Shown here: positions 1 through 8,073 of the stretch, piece by piece
Numbering within the stretch: position 1 is the first letter of the stretch
How the letters are laid out: each line of letters starts with the position of its first letter
Assembly (NCBI RefSeq): GCF_938020365.1
Contig: NZ_CALIIB010000011.1
Span: forward strand, 1-26,499
DNA: 26,499 nucleotides
From: an uncultured Streptococcus sp.
GTDB taxonomy: Bacteria > Bacillota > Bacilli > Lactobacillales > Streptococcaceae
Direction: 5' to 3'
Position numbers and translations under genes: made by a program
Notes under the pieces: model-generated
The model's database searches: none
Told to the model about the DNA's origin: nothing
Seen by the model: only the letters and a program-made list of their open reading frames with translations

Positions 1-484
1 TTTCGCTGTCCTGATAAAAAATTCCTTCAATCGGCTGGTCAATCTCAACATTGTCCGGCACATAAAGAACCGCACCGCTGTTGAAATAGGCCGTATGGTA
101 AGCCGCTAATTTGTCCTCGTCATACTTGACCGCGGACATAAAATGCTTCTCTACCAGCTCTGGAATTTCTTCCAAAGCAGAGTGGAAATCATTGAAGATC
201 ACACCTTGCTCTGCCAAATCAGCTGGCAATTGCTCAAGGACCGTTTGGGTTCCCATTTGGATAAACTTGAGATTGTCTCCAAGAGCCGTGAAATCTGGCA
301 CACTGGTCAAAGGCTCGCTGTCAGAAATACGGCCGTCACCCAGATTCCAGCGATGAAATTTAACCCGCTCAATAACTGGCAAGTCCAGTTGATCAATCTG
401 GTCAAAGGCCTGCTGACGAAGATCAGCTAACCATGCTGGTTCTGCGTGAACTTGTGAAAATTCGTGTATCAATTCTTTTGTCAT
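1..484 (-). CDS. sufD: SufD, Fe-S cluster assembly scaffold subunit (N-terminal part, cut by window edge)
   Basis: About 161 codons of the N-terminus are present, beginning MTKELIHEFSQVHAEPAW, and the frame stays open to base 1. The stretch ending VLYVPDNVEIDQPIEGIFY is typical of the start of the SufB/SufD beta-helix core. SufD belongs to the SufBCD scaffold, which assembles Fe-S clusters in the cytosol with the ATPase SufC. The ATG at 484-482 is preceded by a good ribosome binding site (TAGGAGA, about 491-497); the next upstream in-phase ATG-like triplet at 489 reads straight into a stop. It follows sufC on the same strand after 41 bases, so the two are cotranscribed. The family is normally about 420 residues, so more than half lies outside the window. 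Identity as SufD rather than SufB rests on the N-terminal sequence and position directly after sufC. Confidence 0.93.
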   Translation of the reverse strand, partial: MTKELIHEFSQVHAEPAWLADLRQQAFDQIDQLDLPVIERVKFHRWNLGDGRISDSEPLTSVPDFTALGDNLKFIQMGTQTVLEQLPADLAEQGVIFNDFHSALEEIPELVEKHFMSAVKYDEDKLAAYHTAYFNSGAVLYVPDNVEIDQPIEGIFYQDSE

Positions 485-525
485 GTCATTCTCCTATCTT
501 TTATCAAAGTCAAAAGAATGTTTGA

Positions 526-1296
526 CTAGACTTCTTCAGTATAGTTGAAGCCCAACTCTTCAGCCAATTTGGCATAGCCTTCTTTTTCCAAGCGAACTGC
601 CAATTCTGGACCGCCAGAAAGAACAACTTTCCCCTCCATCATGACATGAACTACGTCTGGAGTGATATAATTGAGCAGGCGTTGGTAGTGGGTGATGATC
701 ATAGCGCCAAAGCCCTCTCCACGCATAGCATTGACCCCTTTAGACACGACCTTGAGAGCGTCGATATCCAGACCTGAGTCAATCTCATCCAAAAGCGCAA
801 AAGTTGGCTCTAGCATGAGCAACTGCAGGATTTCATTGCGTTTTTTCTCACCACCTGAGAAACCTTCATTGAGGTAGCGCTCAGCCATCTCTTCTTTCAT
901 GTTGAGCAGTTCCATCTTTTCATCTAGTTTAGTAATGAAGTCACGGACAGAGATCTTTTCATCGTCTTCCTTGCCAGCATTCATGGCCGCACGGAGAAAC
1001 TCTGCATTAGTAATGCCAGGAATTTCACTAGGATACTGCATCGCAAGGAAGAGTCCCATACGAGCCCGTTCATCCACTTCTAGCTCCAAGATATTAACCC
1101 CATCAAAAAGCACCTCTCCTTGAGTTACTTCGTAGTTAGGATTTCCCATAATGGCTGCAGACAAGGTAGATTTCCCTGTTCCATTTGGACCCATGATGGC
1201 TGCAACTTCTCCCGTTTTCAGAGTAAGATTTACCCCTTTGAGAATTTTTTTCCCTTCAATTTCAACATGAAGATCTTTGATTTCTAAGACAGACAT
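526..1296 (-). CDS. sufC: SufC, ATPase of the SUF Fe-S cluster assembly complex
   Basis: This 256-residue ABC-type ATPase has Walker A GPNGTGKST (residues 36-44), signature FSGGEKKR (146-153), Walker B ending LLDE (168-171) followed by IDSGLD, and the switch histidine in ITHYQ (H203). The FSGGEKKR signature and the EIDSGLDIDAL segment are characteristic of SufC rather than of membrane transporters. SufC has no membrane partner; it binds SufB and SufD and powers Fe-S cluster assembly. Length is normal for the family. The start is an ATG with an upstream purine-rich AAAGGAAAAAG site. It is the first suf gene here, separated from rgpG by a terminator, and sufD follows in the same direction. Confidence 0.97.
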   Translation of the reverse strand: MSVLEIKDLHVEIEGKKILKGVNLTLKTGEVAAIMGPNGTGKSTLSAAIMGNPNYEVTQGEVLFDGVNILELEVDERARMGLFLAMQYPSEIPGITNAEFLRAAMNAGKEDDEKISVRDFITKLDEKMELLNMKEEMAERYLNEGFSGGEKKRNEILQLLMLEPTFALLDEIDSGLDIDALKVVSKGVNAMRGEGFGAMIITHYQRLLNYITPDVVHVMMEGKVVLSGGPELAVRLEKEGYAKLAEELGFNYTEEV

Positions 1297-1343
1297 TTCT
1301 TTTTCCTTTCTTTGCTTAGCTGATTTACATACTTTAGTATACC

Positions 1344-1366
1344 AAAAAAAAGCCCAAAAGGCTTTT
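1344..1366 (-). terminator. Rho-independent terminator after rgpG
   Basis: On the minus strand, AAAAGCC and GGCTTTT form a 7-bp stem around a TTTTG loop, and the stem runs into a long T tract. It lies 14 bases after the rgpG stop and ahead of sufC. It therefore separates mecA-rgpG from the suf genes. A possible minus-strand -10 box for sufC (TATACT, 1336-1341) lies immediately beyond it, but no convincing -35 was found. Confidence 0.8.
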
Positions 1367-1379
1367 ATTTTGTTTAGAA

Positions 1380-2552
1380 CTATTCTTGTTTGTGTTTCTT
1401 TTGGTATCTCTTCTCTCGAACTTCTTCTCGATAAGAGGAGTTTCCGATAAAGCGCAGGATATTGAGCAGAGGCGTCCTCTGCGGCCCCAGAACCCCTATT
1501 AGTTCTACCAAGAGTTCAACACCTAGCAGAAGCCCAATTACGAGGAGGAGTCCACCGATGCGAGTCGATACATTTAGCAGGAGGGAAATCATAGAGAAAA
1601 TCATCGAAATCCCATAGATAACCAGAACTGTTCCCCGATGTGTCAATCCTAAGGACAAGAGCCTATGGTGAAGGTGGTGGCGGTCAGGCTGGTAAAATTT
1701 CTGACCAGACAAAGTTCGACGAACGATTGCTAAAAAGGTATCTGTAATCGGTACACCCAAGATAATCATAGGTGTAACAATCGCTACTGCCGTTGCATTC
1801 TTCAAGCCCTGTAGAGACAGGACCGAAATCATAAAACCGATGAAAAGAGCCCCCGTATCCCCGCCATATATAATGGCTGGATGATAATTGTAAGGAAAGA
1901 AGCCAGCAATAGAGGCCACTAAAACCAGGATTGTCAAAGTCAGGAATAAATTATGGCCCGGCAAGAAAAAGTAGGAAACAATCCCCATGGTTAGCAAGGA
2001 AATAATGGAGACCCCGCTAACAAGGCCGTCTAAACCATCCATGAGATTAACCGCATTGGTAATAGAGACAATCCAGAGAATGGTCAAAATAAAAGATAGC
2101 CAAGGTGGGAAAAAAAGATGGGGACCACCAAACGGAATCTTAAAGTCATCCAAGCGGAAATCCGTCAGCCACCAAATCAGACAGGCAGCCAGCACAATCC
2201 CCCCTAACTTCATCAGGGGACTTAATTCTTTAATATCATCGATAAGCCCTGTCAGGGCAACAATCAAGCCCCCCAACACCACCGGCCAAATATAGTCAAA
2301 ATAAGTCTGTTCAAAAAAAGTGACGCCAACAATCTGCGGCATGAAGACCAAAGTTGCCAAGGTAAAAGCCGCTACAACCGCCAGACCGCCTGCACTCGGC
2401 ATGGGCTTTTTATTGATTCGTCGAGCATTAGGATAGTCGACTGCATCCATTTTAAAAGCCAAGAGCCGAACGAGGGGAGTCAGCAAAACTCCGACAAAAA
2501 ATGTCGCTAGTAGCACCAAAATGAACTTCAATGGAAAAGCAATCATACGCAT
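1380..2552 (-). CDS. rgpG: Undecaprenyl-phosphate sugar-1-phosphate transferase (WecA/TagO/RgpG family)
   Basis: This 390-residue polytopic membrane protein belongs to the polyprenyl-phosphate N-acetylhexosamine-1-phosphate transferase family. Visible family motifs are GLIDDIKELSP (catalytic Asp pair), NLMDGLDGL, and DRHHLHHRLLSLG near the C-terminal cytosolic loop. Around ten hydrophobic helices are spread along the length. Such enzymes transfer GlcNAc-1-phosphate (or a related sugar) to undecaprenyl phosphate, the first membrane step of rhamnose-glucose polysaccharide or wall teichoic acid synthesis in streptococci. The position directly after mecA is that of rgpG/tagO in this genus. Its start overlaps the mecA stop by 10 bases, implying coupled translation; a second ATG two codons later (MIAFPLKF) is an alternative start. 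The exact sugar cannot be read from the sequence. Confidence 0.93.
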   Translation of the reverse strand: MRMIAFPLKFILVLLATFFVGVLLTPLVRLLAFKMDAVDYPNARRINKKPMPSAGGLAVVAAFTLATLVFMPQIVGVTFFEQTYFDYIWPVVLGGLIVALTGLIDDIKELSPLMKLGGIVLAACLIWWLTDFRLDDFKIPFGGPHLFFPPWLSFILTILWIVSITNAVNLMDGLDGLVSGVSIISLLTMGIVSYFFLPGHNLFLTLTILVLVASIAGFFPYNYHPAIIYGGDTGALFIGFMISVLSLQGLKNATAVAIVTPMIILGVPITDTFLAIVRRTLSGQKFYQPDRHHLHHRLLSLGLTHRGTVLVIYGISMIFSMISLLLNVSTRIGGLLLVIGLLLGVELLVELIGVLGPQRTPLLNILRFIGNSSYREEVREKRYQKKHKQE

Positions 2553-3286
2553 TCAACTTTCTGCAACTGTTGGATGGCTTCTGTCACCAAAAGCAGACGC
2601 CCATGTTCTTGTAGGACAGCACGAGTAATATCTGTATCCTCAGCAAATTCACGCATTTTAGCCAGTAACCAAGCTGGATAAAGAGCAGGTTGCTCTTCCA
2701 AATCTACCAAAATAGTCAGATAGTAGGCAGAGTCGTATTTATAAAGTTCTGATAGGTCTATTGGGTAGTCAACCGTTTTGGCGAAAGAAACTGCACTCTG
2801 CAAATCAGCAAAAGACAGAATATAGTAAACATAACGGTCTAGATTTTCTTCCCTATCTTCTGAAGAATCTACAGAGGCCTCCTGATCAGCCTCTGCTGCT
2901 TCTAAAGATTTGACCGCCTCAAGGTCATCCTTACTCTTTTCAAAGATATTTTTTTCCAAAGTCTTTAAGAATTCATCTGGCGACATCTGGCTAAGTTCAT
3001 CCATGTCTGGTAGATTACCCAAGTCTTCAAAATTCAAATTCTTATCAATCTTGGATCTCGTCACAAAGACATCCAGCTTGTCTGGCTTAGGCGTCACTCG
3101 AAAGCTGAGCATGCCACTGTCTAAAAAGCTTTCCGGCATTTCCAACTCATCCAAAATAGTATAGAAAAATTCTTCTGTTTTTTCTTGGGGAACTAGGAAA
3201 TCTGCAATTTCCATTCCGTGTTCTTCTAGATCTTCCAACTGGATGGTAATTTTAATCGTCGAATCATTAATCTGTTTCACTTCCAT
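2543..3286 (-). CDS. mecA: MecA, adaptor protein for ClpC protease
   Basis: This 247-residue protein starts MEVKQINDSTIKITIQLEDL, the conserved MecA N-terminal substrate-binding domain. It then has an acidic, low-complexity linker (about residues 100-150, rich in Glu, Asp and Ser) and ends in a C-terminal ClpC-binding domain containing YYILSFADLQSAVSFA and LEEQPALYPAWLL. MecA delivers substrates to the ClpC-ClpP protease; in streptococci it is known to restrain competence by promoting turnover of the alternative sigma factor ComX/SigX. Length and domain order are normal. The ATG has a GAGG site 8 bases upstream. It is followed by rgpG with a 10-base overlap and has its own promoter just upstream. 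Confidence 0.95.
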   Translation of the reverse strand: MEVKQINDSTIKITIQLEDLEEHGMEIADFLVPQEKTEEFFYTILDELEMPESFLDSGMLSFRVTPKPDKLDVFVTRSKIDKNLNFEDLGNLPDMDELSQMSPDEFLKTLEKNIFEKSKDDLEAVKSLEAAEADQEASVDSSEDREENLDRYVYYILSFADLQSAVSFAKTVDYPIDLSELYKYDSAYYLTILVDLEEQPALYPAWLLAKMREFAEDTDITRAVLQEHGRLLLVTEAIQQLQKVECV

Positions 3287-3317
3287 CTCATTAACCTCAT
3301 ACTTTCATAGTCTTTCT

Positions 3318-3346
3318 ATTATACTAAAATTCTAAACTTATTTCAA
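3318..3346 (-). promoter_or_regulatory. Promoter of mecA-rgpG
   Basis: On the minus strand, -35 TTGAAA (3346-3341) and -10 TATAAT (3323-3318) are separated by exactly 17 bases. Transcription would start about 25 bases before the mecA ATG. The 175-bp repeat lies just upstream of this promoter. Confidence 0.8.
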
Positions 3347-3373
3347 AAAAATAACGAGTCAAATAAGAAAAGA

Positions 3374-3548
3374 GAGTGGGACAGAAATCGGTAATTCGTT
3401 AGAATTCGATTTCGTCGTCCCACCTCCGCACAGTTGAGTAGGGCTATAAAAGCTGATGAAATCAGCGTAGTAGAGCCCACTCAACCACTGCGTCTTGCTC
3501 GACAATCCAAAGACAATTGAGAGGCTAGGACTTTTGTCCCAGCCTCTT
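3374..3548. repeat. 175-bp three-hairpin interspersed repeat, copy 1
   Basis: The sequence matches 19564-19738 in reverse complement with about four substitutions over 175 bases. Three stem-loops are visible. The first pairs GTGGGAC (3376-3382) with GTCCCAC (3417-3423), with further pairing inside. The second pairs GTTGAGT plus GGGCT (3433-3445) with AGCCC plus ACTCAAC (3474-3485), holding an inner hairpin GCTGAT/ATCAGC. The third pairs GAGGCT (3521-3526) with AGCCTC (3541-3546). The two ends are loosely inverted (GAGTGGGACA and GAGGCTGGGACA). It ends 2 bases from the uppP stop codon and may serve as its terminator. The element is non-coding as far as I can see. Modular hairpins in a short intergenic repeat resemble BOX elements, but the sequence is not BOX. 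Confidence 0.9.
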
Positions 3549-3550
3549 GA

Positions 3551-4393
3551 TTAGCCAATAATGACCTTGATCAGACCGTAAACCAACAGCAAAACTCCGA
3601 GGCCGATCCGATATTTACCAAAGATTGTAAAGTCATGATTCTTGACATAATCTGTCAGGAAGCGAATCACATAAAGACTGACACCGAAGGCCACTCCCAT
3701 CGCTACCAACAAAAGGAATAATTGGTCGAAACCTAAAGAATTACCCTTGATAATAAATTTCAGGATTTTCAGCCCACTTGCGCCAAACATGATTGGAATA
3801 CCCAAGTAGAAAGTAAACTCTGTCACAACTGGTCGGCTGACACCATTCAAGAGACCACCGACAATGGTCGCACCTGAACGACTAGTTCCTGGAAAGAGGG
3901 ACAAGACTTGGAAAAGACCTATATAAAGAGCGGTTTGATAAGGAAGTCTGCTCAATTCTGTAACAGTCGGTTCCACCTGCTCTCGTTTTTCCAGATAGAT
4001 AAAGGCAGCCCCGTAGATAATCAGCATGATCGCAACGGATACCAGATTATAAAAATGGGCTTCAAACCAATCATCTAGGAAAAGACCGATGATTGCAGCT
4101 GGCAAAGCAGCAACGACTACCTTGGCCCAGAGCTGCCATGTCAGCTGAATTTGACGAGCTGTTTTCCCTGGTTTAAAAGGGTTGAGCTTATCAAAATAAA
4201 TCACCACAACCGCCAAGATGGCTCCCAGCTGAATGACTACATTGAACATTTCCATGAAAGCTGGATTTTCATTTTTATATTTGATAAAATCTTGAATCAG
4301 AATCAAGTGGCCGGTACTCGAAATGGGTAGCCACTCTGTAATTCCTTCAACAATTCCATAAATAATGGACTTTAAAATTTCAATAATAAACAT
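3551..4393 (-). CDS. uppP: Undecaprenyl-diphosphatase UppP (BacA)
   Basis: This 280-residue integral membrane protein carries both conserved BacA/UppP motifs: EGITEWLPISSTGH (residues 16-29, with E16, E20 and S26) and PGTSRSG (168-174, with R172). About eight hydrophobic helices are visible. The enzyme dephosphorylates undecaprenyl diphosphate to recycle the lipid carrier for peptidoglycan and polysaccharide synthesis, and it gives low-level bacitracin resistance. This fits with the nearby RgpG-type enzyme, which uses the same carrier. Length is normal. The ATG has an AGGAG site and an extended -10 promoter upstream. Its stop codon is almost touched by the 175-bp repeat. Confidence 0.97.
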   Translation of the reverse strand: MFIIEILKSIIYGIVEGITEWLPISSTGHLILIQDFIKYKNENPAFMEMFNVVIQLGAILAVVVIYFDKLNPFKPGKTARQIQLTWQLWAKVVVAALPAAIIGLFLDDWFEAHFYNLVSVAIMLIIYGAAFIYLEKREQVEPTVTELSRLPYQTALYIGLFQVLSLFPGTSRSGATIVGGLLNGVSRPVVTEFTFYLGIPIMFGASGLKILKFIIKGNSLGFDQLFLLLVAMGVAFGVSLYVIRFLTDYVKNHDFTIFGKYRIGLGVLLLVYGLIKVIIG

Positions 4394-4422
4394 ACATAAC
4401 TCCTAAAACAACTTTAACATTT

Positions 4423-4431
4423 ATTATACCA
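4423..4431 (-). promoter_or_regulatory. Extended -10 promoter of uppP
   Basis: The minus strand reads TGG followed by TATAAT (4428-4423), an extended -10 element about 30 bases before the uppP ATG. No good -35 hexamer was found at 16-18 bases upstream. Confidence 0.6.
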
Positions 4432-4481
4432 CATATTGGAGGAGAGGAAAAGCTTTCACAAGGGCTTTGGCAAGCTTTTTA

Positions 4482-6377
4482 TCAAAAGGCTCCGCCACCT
4501 CCGCCTCCACCGCCACCAGAGAAGCCACCTTCTGCTCCGCCTCCTGATGAAACCGAGAAATGACTGGCCGTCGAAGCAATGTGGCCATAATTTGAAAAAC
4601 TATGGGAACTTGCGTAGAAAATAGGATGAAGATTATATTGTAGATAAGTATTCATAGACGCGTTTTCCAAGGAAATCTGACGCAGCTTCATGACCCGACT
4701 AACACGATCCGCATAGCCAAATAGGGTAGCATAGACCAAAAGTCGGTTCCACAGGACAATGCCTTCTACCTCGGTATCGTATAGGCGAGCGATGTAGCGT
4801 AGCATATTCGCAAAGCTATTCCAGAGATAGAAATCATGGGCTCCCTCATCGCTCAAGACACCATCCCGCTGATATAACTGCAAGGCTCTGCCCAGCAGAA
4901 CGGTCAACACCGAAGCGACAGCTGCAAGTGGAAGATAAGACCAAATAAAACCGTCTAGCTTGATCAAATAGACAAAAAATGTCAAGAGAGTCAAGCCAAA
5001 AGCAAGGAAACTTGCCATTAGAGCCAACCACAAGAGAAGCTTTTCTCCTCGTTTCAAAGGACGATAGTGATCCAGCAAGTTTAGCTCCCGAATCTCCTTT
5101 AATACTTGCTCAGACAAAAGGTTTAAATCAGTTGAAAAGCGATTTTTTATTCGATTTCCAATTTGGCGGATTCGTGCTTCATCTGTTGATTTTTTATTTT
5201 TATAAAGATCTTCTGAAATCTGATAAGATTCAAACAAGTCTGCTACAGCTGCCTGTTTATGGTCACCAAATGCCATCTGTAAGAATTGACCTTCAAACTC
5301 TGACAAACCTTTTTTAGAAGTTGGTTTCAAGATTGGCTTGTCTGCAGTTCCTAAAAGCTCGATATAGCCTCGATCCATCAAATCCAGCAAGGTCGCCTGC
5401 ACCAAATTTTCAAATTTCAAATGCGCCCGTCCGCCACTGGTCGGATCGACTTCCCTCATATCCACAGCAAAGATATTGGCCGCTACAATGAGAGGAGCCA
5501 GATCTTGCGGAGCTTCATAGAGGCGAGCGTCTTTAGGAAAAGCTTGGCTAGGATGAATCTTAATCCGAAAAATCAGATAAAATATCCCCGAAAGCATCAG
5601 CAAGAACAAACCCAAAAGAGGCAGATAAACTTCCCCCAAGCGATGATAAAACTGCCTCTTAGCTACAATCTCTTTCTCAACTGCTTGAAAAGTCTGTAGA
5701 TAGTTGGTTGCTTTTGGATCCTCTGCTGCTTGATGCAGAGCTTGGCGATGCCAATATCCATGCAGTTCAACCTTCTTCCTACTAGGCAAATGAGATAGCT
5801 GAATCCGATAATCACCACGGTCCCTATCTATAGTAGCCGATTGGCCAAAATAACCTGTATGAACATACATGTCCGTTAAGGTCCAAGTTCCCAAGCCCCA
5901 AACCTTAATCGTCACATTTTGCAACTCCTCTTCCCAATCACTGATTGGTGTCCATTTGAGCTCTGCAATATCTTTATGGAGAAACAAAAGATTGGTCAAG
6001 TTCCATGTGACTGTTACTTTGACCGTGTCGCCTTCTTTACCCGCATTGTAAATCTTAACCTCGTAGCCATCTCCTAAATCTGTGACTCGTGGCTCAAAGT
6101 CATACTTTACGACTCCATTCGTTTTCACAGAAACTTTTGGATCTGAATCAATAGCAAAGCCTTCTGGCATCTTTCCTGCTGAGCCTAAGGAGACCATCTG
6201 GCCATTGTAATCATCATCAAAATGATAAGTCACCTCTTCTGTATAGGTGGCTGTATTATCGGCATGGATCTCCAAATCTCCTTGATACGACTGGATTTGA
6301 TAGTCTAAAGCTGACACCGTTCCAGCAAAAAATAAACTCAAAAGAATAAGGAGAATTCCTGACAAGTAGCTTTTCAT
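4482..6377 (-). CDS. DUF2207 family membrane protein with glycine-rich tail
   Basis: This 631-residue protein begins with a signal peptide (MKSYLSGILLILLSLFFAGTVSA). An extracellular beta-rich region follows (about residues 24-240, including TATYTEEVTYHF), as in the DUF2207 N-terminus. Then come a transmembrane helix near 250-270, a cytosolic segment, and a hydrophobic hairpin of two or more helices near 445-500. It ends in a tail of mostly glycine (GGFSGGGGGGGGGAF). The layout and Gly-rich C-terminus are typical of DUF2207 proteins, which are widespread in Firmicutes and have no settled function. It stands alone between uppP and the divergent transporter genes, with its own promoter. I do not assign a biochemical role; a part in envelope maintenance is only a guess from location. 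Confidence 0.85.
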   Translation of the reverse strand: MKSYLSGILLILLSLFFAGTVSALDYQIQSYQGDLEIHADNTATYTEEVTYHFDDDYNGQMVSLGSAGKMPEGFAIDSDPKVSVKTNGVVKYDFEPRVTDLGDGYEVKIYNAGKEGDTVKVTVTWNLTNLLFLHKDIAELKWTPISDWEEELQNVTIKVWGLGTWTLTDMYVHTGYFGQSATIDRDRGDYRIQLSHLPSRKKVELHGYWHRQALHQAAEDPKATNYLQTFQAVEKEIVAKRQFYHRLGEVYLPLLGLFLLMLSGIFYLIFRIKIHPSQAFPKDARLYEAPQDLAPLIVAANIFAVDMREVDPTSGGRAHLKFENLVQATLLDLMDRGYIELLGTADKPILKPTSKKGLSEFEGQFLQMAFGDHKQAAVADLFESYQISEDLYKNKKSTDEARIRQIGNRIKNRFSTDLNLLSEQVLKEIRELNLLDHYRPLKRGEKLLLWLALMASFLAFGLTLLTFFVYLIKLDGFIWSYLPLAAVASVLTVLLGRALQLYQRDGVLSDEGAHDFYLWNSFANMLRYIARLYDTEVEGIVLWNRLLVYATLFGYADRVSRVMKLRQISLENASMNTYLQYNLHPIFYASSHSFSNYGHIASTASHFSVSSGGGAEGGFSGGGGGGGGGAF

Positions 6378-6408
6378 AAACCAAAGTCCTTTTCTAAATC
6401 TTTATCCT

Positions 6409-6417
6409 ATTATAGCA
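6409..6417 (-). promoter_or_regulatory. Extended -10 promoter of the DUF2207 gene
   Basis: The minus strand reads TGC followed by TATAAT (6414-6409), about 32 bases before the ATG at 6377. No strong -35 is evident. It is back-to-back with the promoter of the plus-strand transporter operon. Confidence 0.6.
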
Positions 6418-6444
6418 TTTTTCTCAAGTAAGGGCTTACCAGGA

Positions 6445-6473
6445 TTGAAAAGTCGAATATTTTTCGGTAGAAT
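6445..6473 (+). promoter_or_regulatory. Promoter of the amino-acid ABC transporter operon
   Basis: The -35 TTGAAA (6445-6450) and -10 TAGAAT (6468-6473) have a 17-base spacer. The predicted start lies about 28 bases before the ATG at 6508. The promoter occupies the stretch that a longer reading from a TTG at 6445 would translate, which argues strongly for the ATG at 6508 as the true start. Confidence 0.8.
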
Positions 6474-6507
6474 AGAAAGAACTATTTTAGAAGGACTAGG
6501 AGAGAAT

Positions 6508-8073
6508 ATGAAAAAATTCATTTTAACCTTATTGACAGCCCTCCTCGTCTGTCTGGGAACCTTTACCGTAGCTCAGGCGGATGATTATCTTAGGATCGGG
6601 ATGGAAGCGGCCTATGCCCCTTTCAACTGGACCCAAGATGATGATTCAAATGGTGCTGTTAAAATCGAAGGAACAAATCAGTATGCCAATGGCTACGATG
6701 TCCAAGTTGCCAAGAAGATTGCTCAGGAAATGGGCAAGGAGCCTCTAGTTGTAAAAACTTCTTGGAACGGACTGATTCCAGCCTTGACATCTGGTAAAAT
6801 CGATATGATTATCGCTGGTATGAGCCCAACTGCCGAACGGAAAAAAGAAATCGCCTTTTCTAACAGCTACTATACTAGTGAGCCTGTTATGCTGGTTCGA
6901 AAAGACGGCAACTACGCTAATGCTAAGACCCTCAAAGACTTCAAAGATGCTAAAATCACCTCTCAGCAAGGTGTCTATCTTTACAATCTGATTTCTCAAC
7001 TGCCAGGTGCTAAGCAAGAGACCGCCATGGGAGATTTCGCCCAAATGCGTCAAGCTCTAGAATCTGGTGTTATTGACGGTTACATTTCTGAACGTCCCGA
7101 AGCTCTGACAGCTGAAGCTGCCAACTCTAAGTTCAAGATGATTCAATTCAAAGAGGGCTTTGAGGTTGGCGAAGAGGATTCTTCCATCGCCGTCGGCATG
7201 CGTAAAGACGACAGCCGAATCGAGCAAGCTAATGCAGCTATCGCTAAACTCTCAACAGATGACCAAGTCCAGCTGATGGATCAGATGATTAAAAATCAAC
7301 CGGTGGACACCGATACTGACGATGCTGAAGACACATTCTTCAATAAAGTTTTTAAGATTTGGAAGGAAAATTGGCCGCAGTTCTTACGCGGAGCTGGTTT
7401 GACCTTGCTCATTTCCATCACAGGAACAATCGCTGGCCTCTTCATTGGCTTGTTGATTGGGGTCTATCGGACAGCGCCCATTTCAAAAAATAAGGCTCTA
7501 GCCTTCTTACAAAAACTATTCGGTTGGTTCCTCAATGTTTACATTGAAATCTTCCGTGGTACACCTATGATTGTACAATCCATGGTTATCTACTATGGAA
7601 CAGCTCAGGCTTTTGGCATTTCGATTGACCGGACAGCTGCAGCCATCTTCATCGTTTCTATCAATACTGGCGCTTACATGAGTGAAATTGTCCGCGGTGG
7701 TATCTTTGCCGTTGACAAGGGACAATTCGAAGCGGCTACTGCACTCGGAATGACCCACGGCCAAACCATGCGCAAAGTCGTCCTCCCACAGGTGGTTCGC
7801 AACATTCTGCCTGCGACGGGGAATGAATTTGTCATCAATATCAAGGATACATCTGTCCTGAATGTGATCTCCGTGGTGGAGCTCTACTTCTCAGGAAATA
7901 CCATTGCTACTCAGACTTATCAGTATTTCCAAACCTTCACTATTATCGCAGTTATTTACTTTGTCTTGACCTTTACCGTCACTCGAATCCTACGTTTCAT
8001 CGAGCAGAAATTTGACACAGATCATTACACAACAGGTGCCAACCAAATGCAGACGGGAGAATTGAAACAATGA
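6508..8073 (+). CDS. Amino-acid ABC transporter, fused substrate-binding protein and permease (glutamine/polar type)
   Basis: This 521-residue fusion has three parts. First is a signal peptide (MKKFILTLLTALLVCLGTFTVAQA). Next is a periplasmic-type binding domain (about residues 26-270) with the family segment GMSPTAERKKEIAFS. Last is a permease domain (about 290-510) with five or so helices and the ATPase-contact loop EAATALGMTHGQTMRKVVLP. It imports a polar amino acid; glutamine or glutamate is the usual substrate of this fused GlnPH arrangement, but specificity is inferred. Only one binding domain is present, unlike the two of lactococcal GlnP. The ATG at 6508 has AGGAG upstream and lies downstream of the promoter. 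Its stop overlaps the ATPase start as ATGA, so the two are translationally coupled. Confidence 0.93.
   Translation: MKKFILTLLTALLVCLGTFTVAQADDYLRIGMEAAYAPFNWTQDDDSNGAVKIEGTNQYANGYDVQVAKKIAQEMGKEPLVVKTSWNGLIPALTSGKIDMIIAGMSPTAERKKEIAFSNSYYTSEPVMLVRKDGNYANAKTLKDFKDAKITSQQGVYLYNLISQLPGAKQETAMGDFAQMRQALESGVIDGYISERPEALTAEAANSKFKMIQFKEGFEVGEEDSSIAVGMRKDDSRIEQANAAIAKLSTDDQVQLMDQMIKNQPVDTDTDDAEDTFFNKVFKIWKENWPQFLRGAGLTLLISITGTIAGLFIGLLIGVYRTAPISKNKALAFLQKLFGWFLNVYIEIFRGTPMIVQSMVIYYGTAQAFGISIDRTAAAIFIVSINTGAYMSEIVRGGIFAVDKGQFEAATALGMTHGQTMRKVVLPQVVRNILPATGNEFVINIKDTSVLNVISVVELYFSGNTIATQTYQYFQTFTIIAVIYFVLTFTVTRILRFIEQKFDTDHYTTGANQMQTGELKQ

Noticed and set aside
4440..4481. Terminator after the DUF2207 gene (AAAAGCTT...AAGCTTTT)
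   Set aside because: The arms are self-complementary and the loop is long, with no clear T tract, so I could not support it.
6445..6507. N-terminal extension of the transporter fusion protein from a TTG at 6445
   Set aside because: This stretch contains the -35 and -10 boxes and precedes a strong ribosome site and signal peptide at 6508, so it is promoter DNA.
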